Shown here piece after piece: positions 40,477 to 49,826 of a stretch of 64,000 bases of DNA. The position numbers and the translations under genes were made by a program. How positions within the stretch are numbered: the first letter of the stretch is position 1; every line of letters begins with the position of its first letter. The stretch is taken from contig JANCYW010000014.1 of assembly GCA_026184775.1 (NCBI GenBank), forward strand, positions 124,001 through 188,000, read 5' to 3'. This DNA comes from Cyanidium caldarium. Its lineage: Eukaryota > Rhodophyta > Bangiophyceae > Cyanidiales > Cyanidiaceae. The notes beneath the pieces were generated by a model, which saw only the letters and a list, made by a program, of their open reading frames with translations, ran no database searches and had not been told where the DNA came from.

Positions 40477-41958
40477 ATGCTGTGGCTCGTGCCTCCCACT
40501 CCCAGCACCGACCTGAATTATAACGTACCATTCTCTGGAATGACCCAGTCCGAAGAGGACGCCGGACTGCTGCAGGACGTCACTGTGGCGCGGGCGGGCA
40601 TGCGCCAAGCGGTGCGCGAGTGGAAGCAGCAGGTGCTGGCCGCGGAGCGGTGGCGCTGGCCGCTGGGTAACCCGCTGGCGCGTTCGAGCTGGCGAGCGTC
40701 CTGGCGTGGGGGGAATCTTTTGAAACGAGTGTCGGAGAAGATGGACGATAGCGGCGACTCGCTGGTGCTGGCCGAGGGCGACGGGGAGGTGCTGTTGCCG
40801 CTGCGGCAGGCGCACGAGCAGCTGGAGCGGTATCGGGAGCTGATGGAGCGACTGTTCGTGCGGCTGTTGGATCCGAAATGGCGTGAATATTTATCCACCA
40901 GCGCGGTGGCGGCGAAGGAGTTTCGGTTCGAGTACAAGTCGGGTCTGGCGCGGCGGCGAGAGCGGCAGGTGGAGCACGTGTTTCGGTTCGAGGTGGTGTG
41001 CGCACTGTTCACACTGGCACTGTGCAAGCTGAATCTAGGCAGTGCACTGCTGCAAGCCGCCGCGGATGTGGAGGAGGGAGCGGAGGCGGAGGTGACCGCA
41101 TGCACGCGCAAGCAGAACGAGGCGGCGCAATGGTACCGCGAATCATCGGGCATCTTTCACTTTCTGTCCACCCGCATGTGTGCCGGGCTGTTGGTGGATG
41201 TGGAGAGCGAGCGGGTGCTGTGCGAGCTGCATCCGTTGGTGTCGTTGGCGCTGTCGCACACGGCGCTCGGTTTGGCGTACTGGGTGGCGGTGCAGCGCGC
41301 CGAGGCGCAGCAACTATCGCCGCTGACGTTGTCGCGGCTGTCTCTGGGCGCTGCGGAGACACTGCGGTCGGCGGCGACGCAATGGACGCAGGTGCTGCAC
41401 GAACCGGTGCCGGCCATGGTGCAGGGCGTGAAACTGGGCTCGCCACCCACCAGTGCGTGCTACGCGGCCGTCGAGCTGTTGCAGGCGCTGTGTCGCGCAC
41501 GGGCGCTCTACTACCGCACGGTGCATCTGCGCGCCCATGAGACCGGCGGCAAGGGCATGCGTGGCCTGTGCGTGCGACTCACCGAAGGCGCCGCTGAAGC
41601 GCTGGCGCCCGACCGCCTGGCATCGTGGTTGCGCGACGGCGGCGACGCGCTGCCGATATCCAGCGGCCTGCAGTCGTCGTTGACCGCATGGCGCCGGCGC
41701 ATCGACGAACTGCGTCAACGCTGCTGGCGCGACAACGACATGGTATTCATGGAGGTGGTGCCGCCTTCGCTGCCGGAATGGACGGACACCGACGTGGTGT
41801 ACCCGTTTGAGCGCCCGCCGTTTGTGTTCCCGTCGGCGGCCGCTGCCGCGCACAGCGTCGTGGTGAACGGCATGGTGGCGACCGGGCAAGTGGCCGAGCA
41901 CACCATCCCCTCGTTGCAGGCCATGATCGCAACGGGCGGTGCCAAAGCGCGACGATAA
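40477..41958 (+). CDS. BRO1-domain protein (BROX/ALIX-type, ESCRT-associated)
   Basis: A 493-residue protein made up of a BRO1 domain with no visible V domain or Pro-rich tail, as in BROX-type proteins. BRO1 landmarks are the F-R-F-E-Y-K-S-G start of the TPR-like core, FRFEVVCALFTLALCKLNLG, the A-A-Q-W-Y-R-E-S-S-G-I-F-H-F-L segment, and R-D-N-D-M-V-F-M-E-V-V-P-P near the end (compare D-N-D-x-I-Y-x-x-x-V-P). BRO1 domains bind the C-terminal helix of ESCRT-III CHMP4/Snf7 and so act in multivesicular body sorting or membrane scission. The absence of extra domains suggests an accessory role rather than full ALIX function. A fatty-acylation CaaX end, present in BROX, is not seen (the protein ends G-G-A-K-A-R-R). 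Confidence 0.84.
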   Translation: MLWLVPPTPSTDLNYNVPFSGMTQSEEDAGLLQDVTVARAGMRQAVREWKQQVLAAERWRWPLGNPLARSSWRASWRGGNLLKRVSEKMDDSGDSLVLAEGDGEVLLPLRQAHEQLERYRELMERLFVRLLDPKWREYLSTSAVAAKEFRFEYKSGLARRRERQVEHVFRFEVVCALFTLALCKLNLGSALLQAAADVEEGAEAEVTACTRKQNEAAQWYRESSGIFHFLSTRMCAGLLVDVESERVLCELHPLVSLALSHTALGLAYWVAVQRAEAQQLSPLTLSRLSLGAAETLRSAATQWTQVLHEPVPAMVQGVKLGSPPTSACYAAVELLQALCRARALYYRTVHLRAHETGGKGMRGLCVRLTEGAAEALAPDRLASWLRDGGDALPISSGLQSSLTAWRRRIDELRQRCWRDNDMVFMEVVPPSLPEWTDTDVVYPFERPPFVFPSAAAAAHSVVVNGMVATGQVAEHTIPSLQAMIATGGAKARR

Positions 41959-42238
41959 CGTTGTGTAAAGGAGAGGGCGAGATTCGGAGGTGTGTGTTTT
42001 CGGACGAGTCATCGCTCGGTGGCGACCGGCGATTTGCTGCGACGACCACGCGTGACTCTCTCTTGTTCGTCTCCCCGAGCGGGCGCGTCGGTCGGCAGCG
42101 TACACCGTGAGCGCGACCTCGTCGGACGGGAGGCGTAGGAGGGACGTGAAGCGGTCGGTGCAGGCTATGACTGAAAGGCAGGCGTAGCGGCTTACCTCAA
42201 GCGAGGCGCACTGGGCGTCTCTTTTTTCCACAACGCCT

Positions 42239-43723
42239 ATGGCCGCGATCGATTGGCAGCGTCCCGCGTTCCCGCCTCCTACTCGCCAACGGCTCTACAC
42301 GCTCCTCTTGCTATGTACCGCTTTCCTCTTCCTGAAACCTGCTACTGTTCGGGCGTCCACCGAATCTCCTTCACCGCCTCCTTTCTGGAACGCCACCTTC
42401 CACTTCGAGGACGGCGAGCGCAACGCCACGGTGAATGAGCAGCGTCAGATGGCGGTACTGTACGCACTGCACCTATGGGAGCAGCGCTACAGCGGCAGCC
42501 GGTTGCGGAACATCTCCTGCAACTTTGTGTTCGCCAACCAGAGCACGCCGCTGGACACCGACGCCGCCACCTACTACACCGACCAGTACGTGGTCACGCA
42601 GTCGTTCGTGTCCACCGCGACGGACTTTGCGGAGTACTACACCGTCGGCGGGTATCAGTTGGCCGGCACCGACCCGATACGGAAGACGCCGTTTGGCCCA
42701 TTCGATTCCCATAACAGCAGCTCGCTGCAGTGTTGGGTGTACTTTCTCACCGACCGCAACCGATTTTATGCGGGCACCGACGGCCGACCGCCGACGGACG
42801 AGTACGACCTGCCGACGTTCACGCTGCGCGCCACGGCGTCGGTGCTCGGGTTTGGCGGCCTGTTGCGGTATCACGCCGACACAGAACGGCTGGCGTATGT
42901 GGTCGGCGCGGACGGATTCACCAGCTTCTCCTACTTTGACACCTTTGTGTATTCGTCGCTCACCGACAGCGGCGCCGACCTGTTCCCGCTGGCCATACTG
43001 GGCGTGCAGCCCACCGACCAAGGACAGGTGCTGCCGTACGCCACCAACGATGCGTTGCGCTTCGCTTACACCACCGATGCGGAGGCCATGCCGCAGCTGT
43101 ACGCGCCGAACCCGTTCGCGGCGGGTGCCTCGGTATACTTTCTGAACACCTTCGAGCAGCTGCAACCGCCGTCGGTGAGCGGCGCGCGGCTCCCTCAGCA
43201 GCTGCCGCCGCCGCCGCCGCCGCCGCCCTCTTTCATGGATGCGCAGTACCCGCCGGGACTGGCGAGCCACGACATCGACGAGCGCATGCTGCAGATTCTC
43301 TCCTGCTCCTCCCATCAGGCGTGCGCCCACTTTGTCGCACAGACGTGGCCGGTGTACGGCGCCATCCTGTTTGTGCTGGCCATGATCGTGGCATCGCTCC
43401 TGTTGTCGCTGCTGGTGGTGCTGCTGGCGCGCTGGCATGGCCACCGGGAACGGCGGCGGAAGCGCGTGCTAGAAGAGGAGGGAGACGAGATGCTGTCAGA
43501 TGGGCGGGACGGCGCGGGGCATGCAGACCCGCACGTCTTTGAGCGGCAAGTGGGCGACGTCATCGGTGAGTGTGCAACGGTGAATGCCGCAGCCGGTGAC
43601 GGTGACGAATATTGGCAGGCGACGAGCGTGACGCACATGCCCCGGTCGGCACACTCGCCGATGCCGACGCGAAACCGGAGTCGGCCGCCGCCCGCTGGCG
43701 TCCACCATCACACAGGCGAATGA
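42239..43723 (+). CDS. Single-pass surface protein with a degenerate metalloprotease-like ectodomain
   Basis: A 494-residue type I membrane protein. A hydrophobic signal (LYTLLLLCTAFLFL, about residues 20-33) is followed by an ectodomain with several N-x-S/T sites, an 8-Pro run near residue 323, one transmembrane segment at about 370-395 (YGAILFVLAMIVASLLLSLL and on), a strongly basic stop-transfer (R-E-R-R-R-K-R) and an acidic, then His/Arg/Pro-rich tail. The ectodomain resembles bacterial secreted metalloproteases with H-E-L-G-H-x-L-G-F followed by a Y-D-x-F and L-Y-A-P-x-x-x-x-x-G-S-S pattern: here F-S-Y-F-D-T-F-V-Y and L-Y-A-P-N-P-F-A-A-G-A-S. The zinc motif reads R-A-T-A-S-V-L-G-F (197-205), so catalysis is lost. 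It is probably a binding or structural protein. Confidence 0.7.
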   Translation: MAAIDWQRPAFPPPTRQRLYTLLLLCTAFLFLKPATVRASTESPSPPPFWNATFHFEDGERNATVNEQRQMAVLYALHLWEQRYSGSRLRNISCNFVFANQSTPLDTDAATYYTDQYVVTQSFVSTATDFAEYYTVGGYQLAGTDPIRKTPFGPFDSHNSSSLQCWVYFLTDRNRFYAGTDGRPPTDEYDLPTFTLRATASVLGFGGLLRYHADTERLAYVVGADGFTSFSYFDTFVYSSLTDSGADLFPLAILGVQPTDQGQVLPYATNDALRFAYTTDAEAMPQLYAPNPFAAGASVYFLNTFEQLQPPSVSGARLPQQLPPPPPPPPSFMDAQYPPGLASHDIDERMLQILSCSSHQACAHFVAQTWPVYGAILFVLAMIVASLLLSLLVVLLARWHGHRERRRKRVLEEEGDEMLSDGRDGAGHADPHVFERQVGDVIGECATVNAAAGDGDEYWQATSVTHMPRSAHSPMPTRNRSRPPPAGVHHHTGE

Positions 43724-44018
43724 GCGGGATGAGCGGGGAGGATGGAGGTCACCCGTCCCATCGCATCCTATGTCGGCCACTATGTAGATATGATCTGACT
43801 GCTCTCGCCTGCCCATATCCGGTAGTGTTCGGAGCACCATGCCTCCCTGCCCGCCTCCCGTCGATGATGCGCATTTCCCGGCGCATCATCGGTCGCCCTC
43901 TCCTCGTTGGTGCTGTTGCCCCGCAAAGGTGTCCTCGTCGCGCGTCAGCCTCGCAACACCAGGGTGGTAGCTCTCCATCCTCCTGAACAGCCTTTCACCT
44001 CACTCCATCCCCTCCCCC

Positions 44019-44651
44019 ATGTCCCTGGACGCGGCGGAGGAGACGCGGCGGCTGTTCCGGGTGCGCCGGACGGTGCTGGAGATGTTGCGCGACCGCGGTT
44101 TCCTGGTGCTGGCCAGCAAGACCGACCTCGAGTTGCCGTACGAGGAGTTTGCGCACAAGTTCGAGGCTGCCGGTCGGGCGCGTGAATCGCTGGCCATGCT
44201 GCGACAACACCGCACCGACCGCAGCAACCAGATTTACGTGTTCTTCCCGCGCGAGCCCAAAGTGGGCGTCAAGCCCATCCGCGAGTACTGCCTGCGTTTG
44301 GAGGCGGAGCACGTGCTGCGGGCGATTATTGTGGTGCAGGCCGGCCTGACGCCCATCGCGAAACAGGCGGTGAGCGAACTGCAGCCGCGGTTTCAGCTGG
44401 AACTGTTCCACGAGGCCGAACTGCTGGTGAACATCACCCACCACCAGCTGGTGCCGCTGCACGAGGTGCTCACTCCGGAGCAGAAGCGCCTGCTGCTGAA
44501 GCGGTATCAGCTGAAGGAGACGCAGTTGCCGCGCATCCTGCAGACCGATCCGGTGGCGCGGTACTATGGCGCTACCCGCGGACAAGTGCTGAAGATCACG
44601 CGCAACTCGGAGACTGCCGGACGATACGTGACGTATCGACTGGTGGTGTGA
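44019..44651 (+). CDS. RPB5: RNA polymerase I/II/III shared subunit RPB5 (RPABC1)
   Basis: A 210-residue protein matching the full length of RPB5. The N-terminal jaw domain shows F-R-V-R-R-T-V-L-E-M-L-R-D-R-G and F-F-P-R-E-P-K-V-G-V-K-P-I-R. The C-terminal assembly domain, shared with archaeal RpoH, shows ITHHQLVPLHEVLTPEQKRL, L-L-K-R-Y-Q-L-K-E-T-Q-L-P-R-I, and D-P-V-A-R-Y-Y-G-A-T-R-G-Q-V-L-K-I-T-R. Both halves are highly conserved. RPB5 sits in the lower jaw of all three nuclear RNA polymerases and contacts downstream DNA. It ends 14 bp from the convergent capping triphosphatase gene. Confidence 0.97.
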   Translation: MSLDAAEETRRLFRVRRTVLEMLRDRGFLVLASKTDLELPYEEFAHKFEAAGRARESLAMLRQHRTDRSNQIYVFFPREPKVGVKPIREYCLRLEAEHVLRAIIVVQAGLTPIAKQAVSELQPRFQLELFHEAELLVNITHHQLVPLHEVLTPEQKRLLLKRYQLKETQLPRILQTDPVARYYGATRGQVLKITRNSETAGRYVTYRLVV

Positions 44652-44665
44652 GCTGGTGGGACGCT

Positions 44666-45829
44666 TTACGACAGGGCCCCATTGAGGGCGGCCACTGTGT
44701 CGAAGAGCGTCTGCGCGGTGACTGCCAGCGGCGGCGGCGGCGACGGCAGCGGTAACGTGGACGCGGCGGCCGCTCGACGGGCGCGATAGTCGGCACACGC
44801 TTGTAGCAACGCCGCCGCATTCGCGATGGCATCGTCGCGCATGGCCACCTCCACCTCCACCTCGTAGGTGATCACGGTGGTTGGCGGCTGCTGCACCACG
44901 GTGATGTCCACCGACAAGCAGCCGCTCTGGTACGACAAGCGGTCCTTGTGTCTTTCGCTCTTCCGTGCGCCCCATTCGGCCGGCACGGCTTCGGCAGCGG
45001 GCGGCGGCAAGCGCTCCTCACGCGAGGCGCTGACCCGCACATCGTACGGATGCCGCGGGAACACCAGATGCATCTGATCTAGGCGCGTCTTGCGCACAAA
45101 AGTGGATGTCGGCTCGGCGGATGTCTTGCCCTGTGGCCGCGTCTCCCGCACGTCCGAGGTGTAGGCGCAGTCCACTTCGCGCCGCCGCTGATACCGCACC
45201 GGCCGGCCACTGCGACGTGTGATGGCCTCCGCCGCACTATTCAACGCCGCGTTCAGTCGCTTAAAAGCGTCAGCGGACACGCTCGACTCAAACCGGGTCA
45301 GCGTGTTCAGCTCGGGCAGCACGCACGCCGCCGTGGCGATGCTGGGTATGCGCGCTCGCCGCTGCGTCGACAGGTCAATCAGCGTGCCTAGCTTGGCCTC
45401 AATTTCCACCTCCTCATCCGTGAAATGCGTCGCGATAAAGTCGGCCATACAGAGCACCCGGTCGTCCAGGGGCGCCGCGCCCAGAATGGTGTTGGACGGA
45501 GGTGGCGCGCTGCGAGCGCCACCCACAGCTCCCTCGTTCGTCACGTGCGCGGACACCGACGCAGCAGGTGCCTCTCGTGGGCGTTTGCGTCCCGGTGATG
45601 CCACCGCCCCGTTGGCCGACGGCGCGGCAGTAGGGCGGGCGCCGTGGGTCCCGGTGGACGCCATCAGCGCGTCCAGGGGCGTCCACCCGCCCTTGTCCAC
45701 CGCGCTGTCCTCTGGCCGCCTCCCCAACCTCACCCATCCATCAGGCAACGCAAACGGGTCGTATGGCATGCTCTCGGGCCAGTGCCACCGGTTGTCAGCC
45801 CATCTCGCGGGCGCCTGCACCCTCTGCAC
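44666..45829 (-). CDS. CET1: mRNA-capping RNA 5'-triphosphatase, Cet1 (TTM) type
   Basis: A 387-residue enzyme of the metal-dependent triphosphate tunnel family. It removes the gamma-phosphate from new Pol II transcripts, the first step of capping. Paired tunnel glutamates appear as E-V-E-I-E-A-K-L-G near residue 136 and Y-E-V-E-V-E-V near the C-terminus. Between them are R-Y-Q-R-R-R-E-V-D, a T-S-T-F-V-R-K-T-R-L-D strand, and R-K-S-E-R-H-K-D-R-L-S-Y. The N-terminal ~120 residues (Ala/Pro/Gly-rich) are disordered. Start at 45829 or at MPYDPFALPDGW about 20 residues later. Plants and animals use a cysteine-phosphatase-type enzyme instead, so this form is of fungal/protist type. Confidence 0.9.
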   Translation of the reverse strand: MQRVQAPARWADNRWHWPESMPYDPFALPDGWVRLGRRPEDSAVDKGGWTPLDALMASTGTHGARPTAAPSANGAVASPGRKRPREAPAASVSAHVTNEGAVGGARSAPPPSNTILGAAPLDDRVLCMADFIATHFTDEEVEIEAKLGTLIDLSTQRRARIPSIATAACVLPELNTLTRFESSVSADAFKRLNAALNSAAEAITRRSGRPVRYQRRREVDCAYTSDVRETRPQGKTSAEPTSTFVRKTRLDQMHLVFPRHPYDVRVSASREERLPPPAAEAVPAEWGARKSERHKDRLSYQSGCLSVDITVVQQPPTTVITYEVEVEVAMRDDAIANAAALLQACADYRARRAAAASTLPLPSPPPPLAVTAQTLFDTVAALNGALS

Positions 45830-45901
45830 GCGGGTGCTGGCGACTGGTTCCCGAAAATCGTAAATCGGGTCTCGGTGCGTCGCCCGCCGTTGATGCAGCG
45901 C

Positions 45902-45924
45902 GCGCGAAACGAACCGTTTCCCGC
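45902..45924. promoter_or_regulatory. Two E2F-like octamers between CET1 and MCM7
   Basis: GCGCGAAA (45902-45909, TTTCGCGC on the minus strand) and TTTCCCGC (45917-45924) face each other 7 bp apart, about 120-140 bp upstream of the MCM7 start. MCM genes are standard E2F targets in plants, algae and animals. Two matches this close together are unlikely by chance. Confidence 0.5.
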
Positions 45925-46041
45925 CGGTTCGCGCGCGCGCTCTCCGTGCAGCATCGTTCCCTGGCGGGACGCGTGGCGTTCAGGACGTCCACCACCGGGA
46001 TCATCGGCCTCACCTTTCTTTCCGTTTTTCGTCCGCACAAT

Positions 46042-48507
46042 ATGGCAACCGGGATGGTATCCAGAGCACCTACGCGTCCTTTCGCTCAAGTCGTCGACTG
46101 GGAGGGCGGTCGGAACGAGGCTGTGGGCGCGGCACTGGCCGGGGGCATCTTGGGGCGGGAAACCGCGGCCGCTGGTGTCCATCGGTACGCTGCCGATGTG
46201 GAGCGGATGAAGACGTTTCTGTGTCACTACCGGGAGCGAGAGCCGGACGCAGATGCGGAGGCGGTGGGTGAGGAGGGCGTTTCTTCGTGGGACGCCTTCC
46301 GCACCCCTACCGCCAGCGGGCCGGCATCCGGCGAGCGACTGCCCAAGTACCTGCAGCGGCTGCAGGCCATCGCCAATCGACAGTTGAAGGTGTTGGAGGT
46401 GGAGATGGATGACTTTTTCTACGGCCACGAGGAGGTGTTGGCCCGAAAAGTGCAGCAGAACACCAAGCGGTACGTGGAGGTCATTTCGCAGGCAGCGGAC
46501 GCCATCCTGGCGACCCTGCAGCCGACCGCCGCGTACGAGCCGGACACGTTGGATTTGCTGATGGAGCAGCGCGAACAGCGGGAGCGCGAGAACGAGATGG
46601 CCGAGCAGGAGCTGTTTGGCAGCGAGACGTTGGCGCCGGGCACCGCAGTGGATCCCACCCGGCGCATTCCCGACCGCCTTCGTCGGCGCTACCAGGTGCT
46701 GCTGATACCGGCCAACGGCATCAAGTGTGCACGGATTCGTGAACTGCGCGCCGAGCACATCGGCCAGCTGGCGCAGGTGAATGGCATCGTCACTCGCGTG
46801 TTCGACGTCAAGCCCATGGTGGAGGTGGCGGTGTACGTCTGCGACCGCTGCGGCAACGAGGTGTACCAGGATGTGCCCGGCCGCCAGTACATGCCGCTGA
46901 CGCTGTGTCCCAGCGAGGCGTGTCAGCGGTCGGCAAGCGGCGGCGGCCGGCTGCTCCCGCAGTACCGCGCCTTCAAATACAGCAAGTACCAGGAGGTGCG
47001 CATTCAGGAGCCGGCACAACAGGTGCCGGTGGGCAGCATCCCGCGCACCCTGGCGGTGCACATGCGCGGCGAGCTGGCGCATTCGTGCTCCGCTGGCGAC
47101 GAAGTGATCATCAGCGGCATCTTTCTGCCGATGCTGCTGAGCGGGTTTCGCGCCCTCAAGGCCGGTCTCCTCTCCGACGCCTACCTGGAGGCCACGCACG
47201 TGGAACACCAGAAACGCGACTACAAGCAGTACCAACTGCAGCACGATCGCGACCGCACCCTCCAAGCACGCATTGCCGAGCTGACGGCCGATCCACAGTT
47301 GTACGACAGGATGGCGCGCTCCATCGCGCCCGAGATCTACGGCCACGACGACGTCAAGAAAGCGCTGCTGTTGCAGCTGGTCGGCGCGCCGCATCGCCAC
47401 CTGTCCGACGGCATGCGCATGCGCGGCGACCTCCATATCTGTCTCATGGGCGATCCGGGCGTGGCCAAGTCGCAGCTACTGCGCTACATCTGCAATGTGG
47501 CGCCGCGCGGTGTGTACACCACCGGCAAGGGCTCCAGCGGCGTCGGCCTGACGGCGGCGGTGATGCGCGATCCAGCCACCGGCGACATGGTGTTAGAGGG
47601 CGGCGCTCTGGTGATGGCCGACGAGGGCATTGCGTGTATCGACGAATTTGACAAGATGGACGAGAGCGACCGCACCTCCATCCACGAGGTGATGGAGCAG
47701 CAGACAGTGTCCATCGCCAAAGCCGGCATCACCACCACGCTGAACGCGCGTGCGGCGGTGCTGGCCGCCGCCAATCCGGCGTACGGTCGTTACAACCGCC
47801 GACGCACGCCCGCCGAGAACATCAATATGCCGGCGGCGCTGCTGTCGCGTTTCGACCTGCTGTTTCTGATGCTGGATAGGCCGCACGCCGATGCCGACCT
47901 GGCGCTCGCCCGCCACATCACCCACGTGCATCGCACCGGGGCGGCGCCGGACCTCGGTTTCGAACCGCTGTCGCCGGAGATGATCCGTGCGTTCATCGCC
48001 GAAGCGCGCCGCTGCCAGCCGGTGGTGCTGCGCGACCTCACCGCCTACGTGGTCGACCATTACGTGGCGCTGCGCGCCGAGGAGCTGGACGCGGGCACTG
48101 CCGCCCACGGCTACACCACCGCGCGCACCCTGCTGAGCGTGCTGCGGTTGAGCCAGGCGCTGGCACGACTGCGCCTGGCACCGCACGTCACCCACGACGA
48201 CGTCGACGAGGCAGTGCGCCTGCTGCACAGCTCCAAACAGACGTTGCTGGATCACGGCGGCGGCGCCGGCGGCCCGAGAGGCACGGCCGGCGTTCAGGAC
48301 ATCGACCCCACCACTCGTATTTATTTAATCGTACGCGACTATGCCGCCAACCACGGCACCCAAGAGGTGCCCATCGCCGACATCATCGGGCGGGTGCTGC
48401 AGAACGGCTTTACCGAGAGCGAGTTCCGTACCGCCCTGACCGAGTACACCGACATCAACATCTGGTCGGTGGACCCGGCCCGCACCCGCATCTCCTTCAC
48501 CCTGTGA
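46042..48507 (+). CDS. MCM7: Replicative helicase subunit MCM7
   Basis: An 821-residue MCM AAA+ subunit of the CMG replicative helicase. I start it at MATGMVSRAPTR (46042); the frame is open to 45763, but that part overlaps the promoter and antisense start of CET1. The zinc finger reads C-D-R-C-G-N ... C-P-S-E-A-C. The ATPase core has Walker A G-D-P-G-V-A-K-S-Q (from residue 470), Walker B C-I-D-E-F-D-K-M-D-E-S-D-R, and the arginine finger S-R-F-D-L. The phrase GLLSDAYLEATHVEHQKRDY matches MCM7 rather than MCM2-6. A C-terminal winged-helix region follows a Gly-rich linker. All catalytic residues look intact. Confidence 0.97.
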   Translation: MATGMVSRAPTRPFAQVVDWEGGRNEAVGAALAGGILGRETAAAGVHRYAADVERMKTFLCHYREREPDADAEAVGEEGVSSWDAFRTPTASGPASGERLPKYLQRLQAIANRQLKVLEVEMDDFFYGHEEVLARKVQQNTKRYVEVISQAADAILATLQPTAAYEPDTLDLLMEQREQRERENEMAEQELFGSETLAPGTAVDPTRRIPDRLRRRYQVLLIPANGIKCARIRELRAEHIGQLAQVNGIVTRVFDVKPMVEVAVYVCDRCGNEVYQDVPGRQYMPLTLCPSEACQRSASGGGRLLPQYRAFKYSKYQEVRIQEPAQQVPVGSIPRTLAVHMRGELAHSCSAGDEVIISGIFLPMLLSGFRALKAGLLSDAYLEATHVEHQKRDYKQYQLQHDRDRTLQARIAELTADPQLYDRMARSIAPEIYGHDDVKKALLLQLVGAPHRHLSDGMRMRGDLHICLMGDPGVAKSQLLRYICNVAPRGVYTTGKGSSGVGLTAAVMRDPATGDMVLEGGALVMADEGIACIDEFDKMDESDRTSIHEVMEQQTVSIAKAGITTTLNARAAVLAAANPAYGRYNRRRTPAENINMPAALLSRFDLLFLMLDRPHADADLALARHITHVHRTGAAPDLGFEPLSPEMIRAFIAEARRCQPVVLRDLTAYVVDHYVALRAEELDAGTAAHGYTTARTLLSVLRLSQALARLRLAPHVTHDDVDEAVRLLHSSKQTLLDHGGGAGGPRGTAGVQDIDPTTRIYLIVRDYAANHGTQEVPIADIIGRVLQNGFTESEFRTALTEYTDINIWSVDPARTRISFTL

Positions 48508-48760
48508 AGAGGAGAAGGATAAAAGAGGAATACGGTGATGGTGCGCGGTGTCGCTGCACCCGACGACGGGTACGCCATGCGAGAGCACCGAGACGCGCGT
48601 TCGAATGCCCGCACCCTCGTTTCCCTTATTCGAGTTTCCCTTATTTCGCTGACATTCCCCCCGTTCCCCAAGGACGCCGTCCGCAGCGCCACCGCGCACT
48701 CGCCGCTCCCGTCTCCCTCCCGCACCCTCTCTCTCTCTCGCTCGCTCGGGTCTCTGCATT

Positions 48761-49726
48761 ATGCTCTCTGCGCTGCAGGCGATGCCTTCTTTCCGACGCT
48801 GTATCGATGAACGAGAAGCGGCACAGCGCAAGGCCGTCGAGCCGACCTCATTTCTGCGGGTGTGGGTGATCGAGGCGGTGCCGCAACACGCGCAGGCGCT
48901 GCTGCGGCATCTGGCGCGGGCGCTGCCGCCGGACACCGCCACCGAGCACATCCGCCGCGTGCAACGGGACGGCGACAGACGGGTGTGGATATTCGTGGCG
49001 CCGGTGTCGTCGGATGTGCCCGACCCTGGTGCCACCGACGAAGGTCGCAGCACGGAAACGTGGCTGTGGCAGACACCGGAGTGGCGGATGGAGTGGACGG
49101 TGCCGCACTCGCTACACATCCGCCGAGTGCCGGCGCACGCTCCACTCACTCGCGCCCAGATGTTGCACTGGTCGCGGCAGCACTGGCCGGTGGCATACCG
49201 ACCCACAGCGCCTGAACCGGCCGAACTGACTCCGGCCGAAGAGCGATACGCGCTGACGTGCTTGTCGTGGCTGGAGCGACAGATCCACCGGATGAAGCGT
49301 GGTACGGTCATCCCAGATGACCTGGAAGAGGAGGAAGAGAAGGACGCCGCCCTATTGGCGCGTACGACGATCACAGCATCCGCGACGGCGGACGGCAAAG
49401 GCGATCGACCACCGGGGGTGATCTGCTACGCGCTCGGCGCCCACGCCCCCATGCGGTGCATTGACGCGGCTTCGCAGCGCTTTTTGGCGCACAGCGAAAC
49501 GGACACCGCCTGCACCCACAACGAGTACATGCTGACCGGTCTGGATATGTATACGGTGCGCGAACCGTGTGTCGGTTGTGCCATGGCGCTGACGCACTCG
49601 CGTATCCGCCGCGTGTTCTTCATCCGCCGCGACCTCCAGTTTGGCGGTATCGGGCGCGTCGGGGTGCACCGACTGCGCGCACTGAACCACCGTTACGAGG
49701 CATTCCAACGGGTGGATGCGGAGTGA
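48761..49726 (+). CDS. TAD3: tRNA adenosine-34 deaminase regulatory subunit ADAT3/TAD3
   Basis: A 321-residue cytidine-deaminase-fold protein. With ADAT2/TAD2 it forms the enzyme that converts A34 to inosine in tRNA anticodons. The zinc site is H228-A-P plus P-C270-V-G-C273. The usual catalytic H-A-E has been replaced by H-A-P, as expected for the non-catalytic TAD3 subunit. The ending GLDMYTVREPCVGCAMALTH, then S-R-I-R-R-V-F-F, then L-N-H-R-Y-E-A-F matches ADAT3. The N-terminal ~150 residues correspond to the TAD3-specific domain that helps bind tRNA (S-F-L-R-V-W-V-I-E-A-V, then H-I-R-R-V-Q-R). A (CT)n run lies just upstream of the start. Confidence 0.9.
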   Translation: MLSALQAMPSFRRCIDEREAAQRKAVEPTSFLRVWVIEAVPQHAQALLRHLARALPPDTATEHIRRVQRDGDRRVWIFVAPVSSDVPDPGATDEGRSTETWLWQTPEWRMEWTVPHSLHIRRVPAHAPLTRAQMLHWSRQHWPVAYRPTAPEPAELTPAEERYALTCLSWLERQIHRMKRGTVIPDDLEEEEEKDAALLARTTITASATADGKGDRPPGVICYALGAHAPMRCIDAASQRFLAHSETDTACTHNEYMLTGLDMYTVREPCVGCAMALTHSRIRRVFFIRRDLQFGGIGRVGVHRLRALNHRYEAFQRVDAE

Positions 49727-49826
49727 GGGTCTGGGGGGTAGGGGGTAGGCAGGATCTCCGCGACCGTTCTCATTCATAAGCCGTACCCATTTTATCCTGT
49801 CCGCCTCCGCTCTTCCGTTCGCCTCC

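Noticed and set aside
45730-47436. 568-residue open frame antisense to MCM7
   Set aside because: Overlaps MCM7 fully; no domain and biased His/Arg/Leu composition.
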